A stretch of DNA of 64,000 bases from Butyrivibrio proteoclasticus (GCF_900115735.1 NZ_FOXO01000002.1:124001-188000); one strand, 5' to 3'; positions 1 through 10,000 are shown, numbered from the stretch's first letter. Notes: generated by a model from the sequence alone, not told the origin. A program made the numbers and translations.

Positions 1-72
1 TGTACACTGGATCTTTTGATGTCAAATATGCTCTCAAAAGCAGAGAATATAATTGGATTTTATAAGAAATAA
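1..72 (+). CDS. 3' end of an unidentified gene
   Basis: Frame 1 is open from the window edge to a TAA at 70-72 and gives 23 residues ending GFYKK. It is followed 17 bases later by a rho-independent terminator, which supports a real gene end. The fragment is too short to recognise a family, and the start lies outside the window. Confidence 0.5.
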   Translation, partial: CTLDLLMSNMLSKAENIIGFYKK

Positions 73-89
73 TCGGAAATTAAAAAAGA

Positions 90-134
90 GGAGCCTTGTG
101 TTGTGAAACAAAGGCTCCTTTACTGCTTTTTTAT
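90..134. terminator. Bidirectional rho-independent terminator
   Basis: GGAGCCTT at 90-97 pairs with AAGGCTCC at 111-118. The hairpin is flanked by an A-rich tract on the left (82-88) and a T-rich tract on the right (TTTACTGCTTTTTTA). It can therefore end the gene fragment on the plus strand and the HipA-like operon arriving on the minus strand. About 110 further bases separate it from the HipA-like stop codon. Confidence 0.8.
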
Positions 135-248
135 TATGCAATAAACACGAAAGCGTCGGTTGAGAATGTACAAATTAATGTTGATAATGGCTTTTCTGAA
201 AAATTTTCCTCATTGATCTTATGGCAAAGAGCCTTGCAACTTTGATTG

Positions 249-1490
249 TCAAAAATCTTTATAATTAGGATTTGGCCTTTGTTTAACATATGGCACTTCA
301 TCCAAATAGTAGTACATTTCTCTGTCGTAACTTATTGGAATATCATGCTGGAACTCCAGGAAAAGATCCAGCTTATTACTGTAGGAGTCTGCTATCATTT
401 TGGCCTTTGGGCTATCAATGCCGTGTTCAATATAGTATTTTTTTACTTTTAACGGTGTTGGCAGAAGCGAAGCGTTGACTAAAGTTTTGTTATGTACTAA
501 CTGAAGTCTGTTTATCTCAAGCTTATCGATTCCATTATCTTCTAAACGTAGTAGTGATGCTCTGTTCATGTACTGTGGGATGTCAAAAAACATGGAATTT
601 CCGTTATCGTATATTGGAGCCATTGAGACGAACTTGAGAGTATCAGGATCTCTTAGTATTCCAAAATTATCCCAGTGTCTGTCTGCGTTTGTAGTGATAA
701 AATCAATCATGATCATATAATCTAGAAAGCCTTGCACATAGCCGCGGTCTAAACCATTGTTTATGCAGATATCAATGAATTTATTTAACTCTGTTGAGGA
801 ATCATATGATTCCTCATTTTTATATCCTCCGGTAACTTGAAATGCTGTGATTAGTTCCAAGTGTTCATCGGTAAAAAAGTGGCATCTGCTATATTTATTA
901 ACTTCAGAGCCCTCGCCAAGGATTTCATAAGGTGTATATCCACTAAATCCCTGTTGACTATGAACCAAGGATACAAATGATTCATTAACATTTTGGATGC
1001 CATTGGCATATTTTGGATTGCTCAACTTATCCAAAAACCATTTCCCTTTTATGTTTATGGCTTTTTTGTCCAAGGATCCGTTTAATGCTGCATCTGGTGA
1101 GTTTGAATAATGTGCTCTTCCCTCACCACTGTGAAAATGTATTGTTTTATTCCCGTTTTTAAAGAGATTAACTTCTTCCCATAATAAAGTAAGTTCTGCA
1201 GGACATATCCAATATGTATCGGTAAGGCTTAACCCCAGGTTTTTCATTAGAAGTTCTGAAGGAGAAGAGCAGTCATATGCCTTTAGAAGGGAAAGAAGAT
1301 GCTCTCTCCCTTCTGGAATTGAGCGCTGTTTCCACCAGTCATATAAATGCCTGCTTTTGGTTGAACCAAGGTAAGGCATATGCATAGGATTGATGATGTG
1401 GTGATTCATGATTTCACCATCATTGTTTAATTGCAAAATTGCAACATCTATATCTTTATGTTTCAGTATGAACATTCTGTCTTCGTTCAT
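249..1490 (-). CDS. HipA-like Ser/Thr kinase-fold protein
   Basis: 413 residues. The C-terminal half carries the HipA-type kinase core: a catalytic-loop motif NADRHWDNFG at about residues 268-277 and a metal-binding segment PIYDNGNSMF near residue 292. HipA-family proteins are Ser/Thr kinases that act as toxins or regulators by phosphorylating translation factors or partner proteins; the target here is unknown. The N-terminal half is not recognisable. The ATG at 1490 overlaps the upstream gene by 35 bases, which suggests translational coupling; a GGGG stretch lies about 12 bases before it. A second ATG at 1475 is possible. No HipB-like helix-turn-helix antitoxin gene is adjacent; the partner is an unrelated unknown protein. 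The kinase-fold assignment is fairly sure, a toxin role is not. Confidence 0.75.
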   Translation of the reverse strand: MNEDRMFILKHKDIDVAILQLNNDGEIMNHHIINPMHMPYLGSTKSRHLYDWWKQRSIPEGREHLLSLLKAYDCSSPSELLMKNLGLSLTDTYWICPAELTLLWEEVNLFKNGNKTIHFHSGEGRAHYSNSPDAALNGSLDKKAINIKGKWFLDKLSNPKYANGIQNVNESFVSLVHSQQGFSGYTPYEILGEGSEVNKYSRCHFFTDEHLELITAFQVTGGYKNEESYDSSTELNKFIDICINNGLDRGYVQGFLDYMIMIDFITTNADRHWDNFGILRDPDTLKFVSMAPIYDNGNSMFFDIPQYMNRASLLRLEDNGIDKLEINRLQLVHNKTLVNASLLPTPLKVKKYYIEHGIDSPKAKMIADSYSNKLDLFLEFQHDIPISYDREMYYYLDEVPYVKQRPNPNYKDF

Positions 1491-2307
1491 AATATTTTGA
1501 TACCCCTTTTTCGAAATTAATCTGATTTATGTATTTTTCTACAAAAAAGCCCATTCGAGCACATTCTGCATCAAATTTGGAGGAACTGTCGCTAAAATAT
1601 GGTTCATATTGCAATTCATATTTTTTCTTTTGATGATAAAAAGTAATGGTGTAATCGGTGGAATTCTTTTTAAAGCTGTATTTAATTCCGGAGTTTGTCT
1701 GTGATACAGTAGGTTGTTTTTTACTTTTTACAGGATAGAGATCATGTGATGATATAAGCTGCTTGTTGCAGTCATTGTCAACAATAAGACCGGCAGTGGT
1801 CATGTAATCAGCTATTTTATCGATGGATGATTCGTTGACATATATCATGTTTACTTTGTGAAGCATTTTTTTGCCGTAATAATAAATTACATAGCAGTCA
1901 TTATCTTTCGAATACTGCAAATAAAAAAGGAGATTATGGCTCGGACTGATTCCCATAGCATTTTCAAGTATTTTTTCGTTGCGTTTATATGGAACAATCA
2001 TAGAGTCCGGACATTGTATGTTATCAAGAAGTGTCAGGTCTTCCTCAATTTCGTGAAGCCGTTTTTCAAGATCCTGCCGTGAATCAAAACACTGTTTGCA
2101 TAGTTTTTTCTTGTCTTTTGATAGATAAACAGAGACAAGGCGGTAATGTGCATCTTTAAATTGCAGATACTCGCTTTTATTACCACGGATATTCTTAACA
2201 GAAATATAACCTGGGATGGAGTATTTTTTTGAGAGACATTGAAGAAATGCCTTTTCTGATAAAAGAGAAGATTTAGTTTTGATTAGAAAGTCTTTTAATT
2301 CGCTCAT
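1456..2307 (-). CDS. Unknown protein in operon with HipA-like kinase
   Basis: About 283 residues from the ATG at 2307 (MSELKD...). An upstream in-frame ATG at 2319 exists, but its own codons contain the GAGGTTG sequence that acts as ribosome site for the 2307 ATG, so 2307 is preferred. The protein is Lys/Tyr-rich and soluble, with no signal peptide or membrane segment. An N-terminal charged stretch (SKDKKK...KRLHEIEEDL) may be helical. I do not recognise the family. It is first in a two-gene operon driven by the promoter at 2339-2367 and overlaps the HipA-like gene by 35 bases, so it may be a partner, substrate or antidote of that kinase. That is inference from position only. Confidence 0.7.
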   Translation of the reverse strand: MSELKDFLIKTKSSLLSEKAFLQCLSKKYSIPGYISVKNIRGNKSEYLQFKDAHYRLVSVYLSKDKKKLCKQCFDSRQDLEKRLHEIEEDLTLLDNIQCPDSMIVPYKRNEKILENAMGISPSHNLLFYLQYSKDNDCYVIYYYGKKMLHKVNMIYVNESSIDKIADYMTTAGLIVDNDCNKQLISSHDLYPVKSKKQPTVSQTNSGIKYSFKKNSTDYTITFYHQKKKYELQYEPYFSDSSSKFDAECARMGFFVEKYINQINFEKGVSKYYERRQNVHTET

Positions 2308-2338
2308 AAACAACCTCATAATATAATGGTGTACAATT

Positions 2339-2367
2339 ATTGTAGGGTGTTTTTAGGGATGAGTCAA
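2339..2367 (-). promoter_or_regulatory. Sigma-A promoter of the HipA-like operon
   Basis: On the minus strand TTGACT (2362-2367) and TACAAT (2339-2344) are separated by exactly 17 bases. Transcription would start near 2332, leaving a leader of about 25 bases before the ATG at 2307. Confidence 0.75.
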
Positions 2368-2450
2368 TATATCTCTGGTCATCATCTGATGGCCGGAGGC
2401 ATTTTTACAATTATTATTTGGTTAGCTTTTAGAAAAAATATGCAAAAATA

Positions 2451-2479
2451 GTGAATTTTATGTGAATAAGTTATATAAT
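2451..2479 (+). promoter_or_regulatory. Possible promoter of the VanY-like gene
   Basis: A perfect TATAAT lies at 2474-2479. The hexamer 17 bases upstream, GTGAAT, matches the -35 consensus poorly. The 208-base gap 2368-2575 holds no gene; an imperfect 7-bp hairpin (2377-2394) lies just upstream of the divergent HipA-operon promoter. Confidence 0.35.
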
Positions 2480-2575
2480 AACTTTTAGATGCCAAAGAAA
2501 ACGGCCTTTTGCGTCTAACATATCATCATAAGTACAGTCAGCGCTTGATATCCGAAATAAGAGGGGATTTCCGAT

Positions 2576-3718
2576 ATGAATGCCAGTAACTTGCAGAGAA
2601 AGTTATCTCATAAGGAAAAGATAATTTTCAATGTTCAAAAATTTAATAGAAAACATAAGGCTCTTTCCTTTTTAGGACTTGCCTATGCAATAATATCAAT
2701 TACAGGCTACAACTTTTTATTTTATTTCTATAGCAATGCAAAGAGATTTATAAGTCTTGCGTGCATCCTGCTTTTCTTTGTATCAAGTAGTAGTTTTTCT
2801 TATCCTGCAATGTCTCTTAATATCAGCTTTGAGTCTGATATGAATATTGATGGTTATACAGGTGACTCTGCGGGGGAACTGTCTGAACTTATTGACTACG
2901 AGTCTCAGGCGGAACTATCAATGACTACGGTTGATGAAGCTATCATTGAAGAGGCTAGGGAGGAGAGTGTTAATCCTGATGCCACTGAAGCAGAGCATAC
3001 GATTTCTGAAAATAAGGCTACATTATCAGAAATTTTGGCTGCGACAACAAATGCTTCAGATGATGAGGAAAGCGTTAATGAAGCTTTATCTGAAAGCACA
3101 GATGAAGAGGTTCCGCTTTCTGTTGCTATTCCTGAGTATTCTTTTTCCAGTGATGACTGGCAGATTATTCTTGTAAACAAGCAGCATCCTATACCTGATG
3201 ATTATGAGGTTTCACTTGGCGCTATCAATGGTTCAATGAAATGCGATGAAAGGATCATTTCGCCACTTCTTGAAATGATGAGAGCAGCCAGCCGAGATGG
3301 AGTTGGGCTTATCATTTGTTCTCCATACAGAGATATGGAACGTCAGACTATGCTTTTTACTAATAAAGTTGACAGGTATATGAATGGCGGAATGTCTTAT
3401 ATGGATGCATATAACTTGGCTTCTCAGGCTGTAACCGTTCCCGGATCTTCAGAGCATCAGATCGGACTTGCTATAGATATTATCTGTGATGGATATTCAA
3501 GCCTCGATGAAGGCTTTGCAGATACAAAAGCCGGAAAGTGGCTTGCTGAAAACAGCTATAAATATGGTTTTATCCTTCGATATCCTTTGGGAAAAGAGGA
3601 TATAACAAGCATAGAATTTGAACCATGGCATTTCAGGTACGTGGGAGTTGATGCTGCCACAGTCATGTATGAGAATGGCATGTGCCTTGAAGAGTTTTGG
3701 AGCACTTATGTTAATTGA
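2576..3718 (+). CDS. Membrane-anchored D-Ala-D-Ala carboxypeptidase, VanY/M15B family
   Basis: 380 residues. Two hydrophobic stretches near residues 31-52 and 58-77 suggest N-terminal membrane anchoring. An acidic, Ser/Glu-rich linker follows (about 90-185), then the M15 peptidase domain. The domain shows SPYRDMERQ near 249, the zinc signature SSEHQIGLAIDI near 292 (His and Asp ligands) and EPWHFRY near 349 (catalytic Glu-Pro-Trp-His). The enzyme would trim the terminal D-Ala from peptidoglycan stem peptides outside the cell. AGAGGGG lies about 10 bases before the ATG. It is followed 12 bases later by tgt. Confidence 0.85.
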   Translation: MNASNLQRKLSHKEKIIFNVQKFNRKHKALSFLGLAYAIISITGYNFLFYFYSNAKRFISLACILLFFVSSSSFSYPAMSLNISFESDMNIDGYTGDSAGELSELIDYESQAELSMTTVDEAIIEEAREESVNPDATEAEHTISENKATLSEILAATTNASDDEESVNEALSESTDEEVPLSVAIPEYSFSSDDWQIILVNKQHPIPDDYEVSLGAINGSMKCDERIISPLLEMMRAASRDGVGLIICSPYRDMERQTMLFTNKVDRYMNGGMSYMDAYNLASQAVTVPGSSEHQIGLAIDIICDGYSSLDEGFADTKAGKWLAENSYKYGFILRYPLGKEDITSIEFEPWHFRYVGVDAATVMYENGMCLEEFWSTYVN

Positions 3719-3730
3719 TCGAGGATTTTT

Positions 3731-4912
3731 ATGTATAAGATTTTAAAAAAAGATGGAAATGCCAAAAGGGCTGAATTTACTACGGTTCATGGAACTGTAC
3801 AGACTCCTGTATTTATGAACGTTGCAACTGTTGCAGCTATTAAGGGTGGTGTTTCCACAGAGGATCTTGAAGGGATAGATACACAGGTTGTCCTTTCAAA
3901 TACTTATCATTTGCACTTGAGACCGGGCGACGAGCTTGTTTACAGGATGGGCGGACTGCATAAGTTTATGTCGTGCAACAAGCCTATATTGACTGATTCA
4001 GGCGGATTCCAGGTCTTTTCTCTTGCCAAAACACGTAAGATCAGGGAAGAAGGCGTGTATTTCCATTCTCACATTGATGGCCACAAGCTCTTTATGGGGC
4101 CTGAAGAGAGTATGAGAATACAGTCACACCTTGGCTCTACTATAGCTATGGCGTTTGATGAGTGCCCTTCTGCAAAGGCGGAGCACGAATATGTTCAGAT
4201 GTCCGTTGACAGAACTACAAGATGGCTTCTTAGGTGTAAGAAGGAGATGGATAGACTTAACGGCCTTGAATATACTGTAAACCCGCATCAGATGCTTTTC
4301 GGAATCAATCAGGGTGCAATATTTGATGATATAAGGATTGAGCATGCAAAACGTATAAGCGAACTAGATCTTGACGGATATGCAGTTGGGGGTCTTGCAG
4401 TAGGTGAGTCCCATGAGGAAATGTATCATGTGCTAGATACGGTCGTACCATTTCTTCCTGAAAACAAGCCTACATATCTTATGGGAGTAGGTACTCCTGC
4501 TAATATCCTTGAGTCTGTAGACAGAGGCGTGGACTTCTTTGATTGCGTATATCCAAGTAGAAATGGCCGCCATGGTCACCTTTATACAAACAGAGGACAT
4601 ATCAATATTCTTAATGCCAAGTATGAGATGGATGACACTCCGATTGAAGAGGGATGTGGATGTCCTGCATGTCGCAGATATACAAAGGCATACATAAGGC
4701 ATCTGCTAAAAGCAGGGGAAATGCTTGGTATGAGGCTTTGTGTGCTTCACAATCTCTATTTCTACAACCACATGATGACAGAAATAAGAGAGGCCATTGA
4801 AAAGGGAGAGTATAAGGAATACAAAAAGAGAAAGCTTGAGGGAATGCTTGAGTTTGACAGCGAAACCATCGCTGATGGCTATAATATCGCAAGAAACTGG
4901 CGCAAAGGTTAA
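3731..4912 (+). CDS. tgt: Queuine/preQ1 tRNA-guanine transglycosylase
   Basis: 393 residues, near the usual length. It exchanges guanine-34 for preQ1 in GUN-anticodon tRNAs. Family motifs are present: VVLSNTYHLHLRPG, DSGGFQVFSLAKTRKI with the conserved Asp, GGLAVGE, and DCVYPSRNGRHG with the catalytic Asp in the DCV motif. The zinc site CGCPACRRYTKAYIRHL follows, with a downstream His. GAGG lies 6 bases before the ATG. It is followed by yajC, the classical tgt-yajC order, but yajC has its own promoter here. Confidence 0.96.
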   Translation: MYKILKKDGNAKRAEFTTVHGTVQTPVFMNVATVAAIKGGVSTEDLEGIDTQVVLSNTYHLHLRPGDELVYRMGGLHKFMSCNKPILTDSGGFQVFSLAKTRKIREEGVYFHSHIDGHKLFMGPEESMRIQSHLGSTIAMAFDECPSAKAEHEYVQMSVDRTTRWLLRCKKEMDRLNGLEYTVNPHQMLFGINQGAIFDDIRIEHAKRISELDLDGYAVGGLAVGESHEEMYHVLDTVVPFLPENKPTYLMGVGTPANILESVDRGVDFFDCVYPSRNGRHGHLYTNRGHINILNAKYEMDDTPIEEGCGCPACRRYTKAYIRHLLKAGEMLGMRLCVLHNLYFYNHMMTEIREAIEKGEYKEYKKRKLEGMLEFDSETIADGYNIARNWRKG

Positions 4913-4941
4913 GAAAAATCAAGGCAGTATTGATTTTTCTT
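4911..4941 (+). terminator. A/T hairpin at the tgt stop codon
   Basis: AAGAAAAATCA (4911-4921) is perfectly inverted as TGATTTTTCTT (4931-4941) with a 9-base loop, and it overlaps the tgt stop. The right arm supplies the T-rich stretch but no long T tract follows. It may act as a weak terminator or a 3'-end stabiliser. Confidence 0.5.
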
Positions 4942-4960
4942 AATGGATGTATATATTCTC

Positions 4961-4989
4961 TTGAATTTGATTTTTCTTTTTAGTATTAT
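4961..4989 (+). promoter_or_regulatory. Sigma-A promoter of yajC
   Basis: TTGAAT (4961-4966), a 17-base spacer and TATTAT (4984-4989). The start point falls near 4996, upstream of the ATG at 5024 but downstream of a spurious upstream start at 4943. It therefore supports the shorter YajC. Confidence 0.65.
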
Positions 4990-5023
4990 TGATTGGTATA
5001 TATTACAAGTTTTGGAGGAAGGT

Positions 5024-5380
5024 ATGGGATTATTTTTAACTACTGAATCTGCTGGCTCAAGCACAGCATTTATAACAACAATGCTTGTTTATGCTGCATT
5101 TATGGTTGCAATCTACTTCTTGTTTATGCGTCCTAACAGAAAAGAGCAGAAGCAGAAAGCTCAGGTACTTGCATCACTTGCAGTAGGCGATAGTGTTAGA
5201 ACAACAGGTGGCTTTATTGGAACAGTTATTGATATCAATGATGATATGGTAATCGTAGAATTTGGTAACAATAAGAACTGTCGTATTCCTATGGTTAAGG
5301 AAGCAATTGTTGAAGTTGAAAAGCCTGAAGATGCAGTTGCAACTGCTGCTACAGATAGTAAGGATTCAAAGAAAAAATAA
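5024..5380 (+). CDS. yajC: Preprotein translocase accessory subunit YajC
   Basis: 118 residues from the ATG at 5024, which has GGAGG 5 bases upstream. The open frame extends back to 4943, but that extension contains the promoter and has no ribosome site. A single membrane helix (about residues 15-35, ending YFLFMRPNRKEQK) precedes a small soluble domain with VGDSVRTTGGFIGTV, typical of YajC. YajC associates with SecDF in the Sec translocon. secDF does not follow here. A terminator closes the gene. Confidence 0.93.
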   Translation: MGLFLTTESAGSSTAFITTMLVYAAFMVAIYFLFMRPNRKEQKQKAQVLASLAVGDSVRTTGGFIGTVIDINDDMVIVEFGNNKNCRIPMVKEAIVEVEKPEDAVATAATDSKDSKKK

Positions 5381-5391
5381 TTGACAGATTT

Positions 5392-5423
5392 AAGCCTGGC
5401 CAAGGTGCGCCCTGGTCAGGCTT
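5392..5423 (+). terminator. Hairpin after yajC
   Basis: AAGCCTGGCCA (5392-5402) pairs with TGGTCAGGCTT (5413-5423), 11 pairs including one G-U. The following bases (ATTCTAT) are only modestly T-rich. It separates yajC from leuB. Confidence 0.65.
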
Positions 5424-5461
5424 ATTCTATAAGTGAATAAAACACAAAAAGGAGCATGGGG

Positions 5462-6559
5462 ATGAAGCTTAATATTACATGTATTCCAGGTGATGGTATC
5501 GGACCTGAAATAGTAAAGGAAGCCAAAAAAGTTCTTGATAAAGTGTGTGAAAAGTATGGGCATGAAATATCTTATAAAGATGTATTGATGGGTGGTTGTT
5601 CTATTGATGCCTATGGCGTGCCTTTGACAGAGGAGACAATAGCTGCAGCTAAAGCTGCAGATGCTGTTCTAATGGGATCAATCGGTGGAGATACAAGTAC
5701 ATCTCCATGGTACAAGCTTGAACCGGCAAAGAGGCCTGAGGCTGGTCTTTTGGGACTTCGTAAAGCACTAAATCTTTTTGCGAATCTGCGTCCTGCTTAT
5801 TTATATCCTGAATTAAAAGAGGCTTGTCCTCTTAAAAAAGAAGAAGCTGAAAAAGGCTTTGACATGCTCATTATGAGAGAGCTGACAGGTGGCTTATACT
5901 TTGGCGACAGATATACCAAAGAAGTAGATGGTGAGCTTGTTGCTACAGATACTCTTGTTTACAAAGAAAGCGAGATTCGTCGTATTGCAATTAAGGCTTT
6001 TGAAGTAGCAAGGAAGAGAAGGAGTTCTGTTATAAGTGTTGATAAGGCCAATGTTTTGGACTCTTCAAGGCTTTGGAGAAAAGTTGTTGAAGAAGTAAAA
6101 AAGGATTATCCGGACGTATCTCTTTCTCATATGCTGGTTGATAACTGTGCAATGCAGCTTGTAAAGAATCCCTCATCATTTGATGTTGTTCTTACTGAAA
6201 ATATGTTTGGAGATATTTTGTCTGATGAAGCCAGCATGATCACCGGATCAATAGGAATGCTTCCAAGCGCGTCTTTAAATGATTCCAGTTTTGGATTATA
6301 TGAGCCAAGTCACGGTAGTGCACCTGATATTGCAGGTAAAGATCTGGCAAACCCTATTGCCACAATTCTTTCCGCTGCGATGATGTTAAGATATTCATTT
6401 AATCTTGATAAAGAAGCTGATGCTATAGAAGAAGCAGTTAAGAAAGTTCTCAAGGAAGGCTATAGAACAAAAGATCTGTGCCTTAATGATGAAGATGCTT
6501 TTGAAATAGTCGGATGCGTAAAAATGGGGGATTTGATTGCTGAACGAATTAGCGGTTGA
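5462..6559 (+). CDS. leuB: 3-isopropylmalate dehydrogenase
   Basis: About 365 residues. It oxidatively decarboxylates 3-isopropylmalate with NAD in leucine synthesis. Isocitrate/isopropylmalate dehydrogenase motifs are clear: GDGIGPEIV near the N-terminus, the substrate-binding arginine region ([15 protein letters not shown]), [26 protein letters not shown] (metal-binding Asp residues) and [22 protein letters not shown]. Two start codons are close together: the ATG at 5456 is 1 base from AAGGAG, while the ATG at 5462 is 7 bases from it, so 5462 is preferred. Its last 23 bases overlap the next gene. leuA, leuC and leuD are not nearby. Confidence 0.95.
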   Translation: MKLNITCIPGDGIGPEIVKEAKKVLDKVCEKYGHEISYKDVLMGGCSIDAYGVPLTEETIAAAKAADAVLMGSIGGDTSTSPWYKLEPAKRPEAGLLGLRKALNLFANLRPAYLYPELKEACPLKKEEAEKGFDMLIMRELTGGLYFGDRYTKEVDGELVATDTLVYKESEIRRIAIKAFEVARKRRSSVISVDKANVLDSSRLWRKVVEEVKKDYPDVSLSHMLVDNCAMQLVKNPSSFDVVLTENMFGDILSDEASMITGSIGMLPSASLNDSSFGLYEPSHGSAPDIAGKDLANPIATILSAAMMLRYSFNLDKEADAIEEAVKKVLKEGYRTKDLCLNDEDAFEIVGCVKMGDLIAERISG

Positions 6560-8231
6560 AAAGACTGAAAAGAAAATTTATGACATTTTGCCACATGAGC
6601 CTGAAACAATAGCCATGGCACTTCTGGTGATTGGTATGGGAGCTTATTATTTATGGCGAATGTTTGCCATAACTCCACAGTACGATGAGTTATATACCTA
6701 TTATACTTTCATAAGCAAAGGGCCAATTTATGCTGCAATTCACTGGCCGCTTCCCAATAATCATGTTGGTTATTCGGTGCTTTCAGGTTTTGTTGATTAT
6801 TTTGGGAATTCCTATTTTGGACTAAGGGGAGTTTCATTTGTCTGCGCCATAAGTAATCTGATACTTGTCTACAGAATCTGTAAGAAGTTTTTTTCCCATG
6901 GACTTCCTTTTGCAGCAGCTCTTTTATATGCCTCTATGCAGGTTATTAATGAATATAGTGTTCAGGGCAGAGGATATACGTTGGCGACACTTTGCTTTCT
7001 CTTATCCATATATTGTATATGTCAGATATGCAGCCTTGGTGAAAAAAGAATGTATTTGTACTTTTCGCTGTTTGGAGTTATCGTACTAGGCCTTTATACA
7101 GTACCAAGCAGCGTATACTGGGTTGTACCTGTAGGACTTTCCGGAGCTTTGTATCTTCTGATAAACGCTGTAAGAAGTAAAAGCGTATATGATAAGCCAT
7201 CAGATAATATATACAGGAAAAAACTCATAAATCTTGTATTTTCGGGCCTGTTTGCTGCTGCCGGAACTACGTTTTTATACTCTGTAATATGGCTTGCAAT
7301 TGGTTCTAATCTTCTTGTTAAGACTTCCGGGTCTGAATTCTATGGATGGACACACGGAGCAGTGCTTTTAAGATCTCCTATGAAAGCTCTTTTGACAGGA
7401 ATTGATTACATGCTTTCACAGCCATACATACAAAGTCTGGAACCAAATGTTTTTTGGCAGAGATATATTGGTTGGAATTACAGCATGTTAAACTACATGC
7501 TTCCTGGAATGGTAATTGTACTGATCATATTCATTCTGGCTGGAATGGCCTGTATGATCTATGAATGCATAAAGCATTTCGAATATAGCAGGACGGTAAT
7601 AAATCTTATTGCCATCGTAAATCTTTTGTTTATAGGTGTAATGCTTATTCTTCAAAAGAAATTACCTTATCTTAGAGTTTTTGGATATAGCAGTTTTATT
7701 GTTGTCTTATGTGTGTGCTCTGTTTTTGAGAGACTGATAAATGTACATATCAGGATATACAATAGAAAAATATCAGGCTTAAGCGGTGAAAACGCTGCGT
7801 CTAAAGAAAATGAGATCATTTCCCGCGAAGGAAAGTGGTACTTTGGACTTGGGGTTTACATTCCTACAATTTGTATTGCAGTTTTGTTCCTGCTTAGAGT
7901 TACAAGCTCTGACTTTAACTGCCAGCTTGGATATAGAGAAAACGAATTGTTCAATACACTTTATATTGCGGATGTGACCAAGAAAAACAATCCGGCTGTT
8001 TTGGACTGTGATCAGCAGTACCTTATGAAATTTGGCTGGGACATTGATTGTACCAAGACAGATGTTGACGGTGCAGATATGGTTATCGTTGATAAGGATA
8101 TGCTTCAAAGCGGTTATAGTGGCGAGGATTTTTGGAAATTCTATCAGACTCATGAGACGATAAATTGGGATTATTTAAAGTCCATGAGAGTTATATATGA
8201 AAGTGAAGATTTTATTTTGTATGTGAAATAA
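6537..8231 (+). CDS. Polytopic GT-C/PMT-like glycosyltransferase-family membrane protein
   Basis: 564 residues with roughly ten hydrophobic helices and a C-terminal soluble tail. After the first helix comes [10 protein letters not shown], resembling the catalytic D-E loop of GT-C transferases (ArnT/PMT/GT39-like), which use polyprenyl-phosphate sugars on the outer membrane face. The substrate cannot be inferred. The start is a TTG at 6537 inside the end of leuB with GGGGG 6 bases upstream. An ATG at 6614 lacks a ribosome site. The overlap suggests coupling to leuB although the function is unrelated to leucine. Family assignment is moderate. Confidence 0.7.
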   Translation: MLNELAVEKTEKKIYDILPHEPETIAMALLVIGMGAYYLWRMFAITPQYDELYTYYTFISKGPIYAAIHWPLPNNHVGYSVLSGFVDYFGNSYFGLRGVSFVCAISNLILVYRICKKFFSHGLPFAAALLYASMQVINEYSVQGRGYTLATLCFLLSIYCICQICSLGEKRMYLYFSLFGVIVLGLYTVPSSVYWVVPVGLSGALYLLINAVRSKSVYDKPSDNIYRKKLINLVFSGLFAAAGTTFLYSVIWLAIGSNLLVKTSGSEFYGWTHGAVLLRSPMKALLTGIDYMLSQPYIQSLEPNVFWQRYIGWNYSMLNYMLPGMVIVLIIFILAGMACMIYECIKHFEYSRTVINLIAIVNLLFIGVMLILQKKLPYLRVFGYSSFIVVLCVCSVFERLINVHIRIYNRKISGLSGENAASKENEIISREGKWYFGLGVYIPTICIAVLFLLRVTSSDFNCQLGYRENELFNTLYIADVTKKNNPAVLDCDQQYLMKFGWDIDCTKTDVDGADMVIVDKDMLQSGYSGEDFWKFYQTHETINWDYLKSMRVIYESEDFILYVK

Positions 8232-8273
8232 TTAAATTTATTATAATTTTTGTTTATATAGGAGGAGAATATC

Positions 8274-9950
8274 ATGACAATGAACAGCGACAGAGTTATG
8301 AAAGGACTTCAGCAGGCACCACATAGAAGCCTTTTTAACGCACTTGGTTTTACCGAAGAAGAGAGAAGAAAACCCCTAATTGGTATTGTTAGTTCTTATA
8401 ACGAAATCGTTCCGGGCCATATGAACCTCGATAAGATTACAGAAGCAGTTAAGCTTGCTGTAGCTGAAGCAGGCGGTATGCCTGTTGTAGTCCCTGCAAT
8501 TGCGGTATGCGATGGAATTGCTATGGGTCACATTGGCATGAAGTATTCTCTTGTAACAAGGGATCTTATAGCAGATAGTACAGAGTGTCTTGCAAAAGCC
8601 CATGCCTTTGACGGTATGGTATGTATTCCAAACTGTGATAAGAACGTGCCTGGACTTTTGATGGCTGCTGCAAGAGTTAATATTCCTACTGTATTTGTTT
8701 CCGGCGGTCCTATGATGGCTGGAAGAGTAGATGGACACAAGACATCACTGTCATCTATGTTTGAGGCTGTTGGCAGTGTTTCTGCAGGGAAAATGACAGA
8801 AGAAAAACTCTGTGAATATGAAGAAAAGGCTTGTCCTACATGTGGTTCATGTTCAGGTATGTATACAGCCAATTCCATGAACTGCCTTACAGAGACGATC
8901 GGAATGGGCCTTCCTGGAAATGGAACAATTCCTGCTGTATATTCTGCAAGGATCAGACTTGCTAAACATGCAGGCTATGCTGTTATGGACCTTGTTAAGA
9001 AAGATATCAGACCAAGAGACATCATGACAAAGGATGCGTTCATGAATGCGCTTACTCTGGATATGGCACTTGGCTGTTCTACAAACACAATGCTTCATTT
9101 ACCTGCAATTGCTCATGAAGCCGGAGTTGAGCTTAATATGGAGATTGCAAATGAAGTATCAGGCAGAACTCCAAATCTTTGTCACTTAGCTCCTGCTGGC
9201 CCAACATACATGGAAGACTTAAATGAAGCAGGCGGTGTTTTGGCTGTAATGTCAGAACTTGTTAAAAAGAACCTTCTTAATACAGACGCACTTACTGTTA
9301 CAGGAAAGACTATTGGAGAGAATCTTGCAGGTGTAAAGAACCTTAATCCTGAGGTTATCAGACCAATAGAGAATCCTTATATGCAGTCAGGTGGAATTGC
9401 TGTTCTTAAAGGAAACATTGCGCCTGACACAGGCATTGTTAAAAAATCAGCTGTTGTTCCTGAAATGATGACTCATGAGGGACCGGCAAGAGTATTTGAT
9501 TGTGAGGAAGATGCAATCGCAGCAATCCTTGGCGGCAAGATTGTAGCAGGAGATGTTGTGGTTATCAGATATGAAGGACCTAAGGGCGGCCCTGGAATGA
9601 GAGAGATGCTCAATCCTACATCAGCTATTGCCGGTATGGGGCTTGGATCATCTGTAGCTCTTATTACAGACGGACGTTTCTCTGGCGCAAGCAGAGGTGC
9701 TTCCATAGGACATGTATCTCCTGAAGCTGCAGTTGGCGGACCTATCGCGCTTATTGAAGAAGGAGATATCATCAGCATTGATATTCCTAATAACTCTCTT
9801 AATGTAAAGGTTTCTGATGAAGTTCTTGCTGAGAGAAGAAAGAACTGGAAGCCTAGAGAGCCTAAGGTAACTACAGGATATCTTGCTCGTTATCGTGAGC
9901 TTGTAACTAGTGGTAACCGTGGAGCTATCTTGGAAATTCCAAGAGCTTGA
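8274..9950 (+). CDS. ilvD: Dihydroxy-acid dehydratase
   Basis: 558 residues, the full family length. It dehydrates 2,3-dihydroxy-isovalerate and -methylvalerate in valine/isoleucine synthesis and needs an Fe-S cluster and Mg2+. Cluster ligands are visible in PNCDKNVPG (near residue 122) and [18 protein letters not shown] (near 188). The C-terminal KGGPGMREM and [19 protein letters not shown] motifs are also present. AGGAGG lies upstream of the ATG at 8274. ilvB follows after 50 bases. Confidence 0.97.
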   Translation: MTMNSDRVMKGLQQAPHRSLFNALGFTEEERRKPLIGIVSSYNEIVPGHMNLDKITEAVKLAVAEAGGMPVVVPAIAVCDGIAMGHIGMKYSLVTRDLIADSTECLAKAHAFDGMVCIPNCDKNVPGLLMAAARVNIPTVFVSGGPMMAGRVDGHKTSLSSMFEAVGSVSAGKMTEEKLCEYEEKACPTCGSCSGMYTANSMNCLTETIGMGLPGNGTIPAVYSARIRLAKHAGYAVMDLVKKDIRPRDIMTKDAFMNALTLDMALGCSTNTMLHLPAIAHEAGVELNMEIANEVSGRTPNLCHLAPAGPTYMEDLNEAGGVLAVMSELVKKNLLNTDALTVTGKTIGENLAGVKNLNPEVIRPIENPYMQSGGIAVLKGNIAPDTGIVKKSAVVPEMMTHEGPARVFDCEEDAIAAILGGKIVAGDVVVIRYEGPKGGPGMREMLNPTSAIAGMGLGSSVALITDGRFSGASRGASIGHVSPEAAVGGPIALIEEGDIISIDIPNNSLNVKVSDEVLAERRKNWKPREPKVTTGYLARYRELVTSGNRGAILEIPRA

Positions 9951-10000
9951 TTGTTCTAATATTATTGAATAAGACTACTGAAAGTAAGGAGTTTTTTATC

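Noticed and set aside
190-204. CodY box near the HipA-like gene
   Set aside because: The core TTTTCTGAAAA is present, but the site lies downstream of the HipA-like stop and past the convergent terminator, where it would control nothing visible.
4943-5023. N-terminal extension of YajC
   Set aside because: The extension contains a good sigma-A promoter (4961-4989) and lacks a ribosome site, while the ATG at 5024 has GGAGG.
5381-5461. T-box or leader-peptide attenuator before leuB
   Set aside because: The gap is only about 80 bases and contains just the yajC terminator and a ribosome site; there is no T-box sequence or run of Leu codons.
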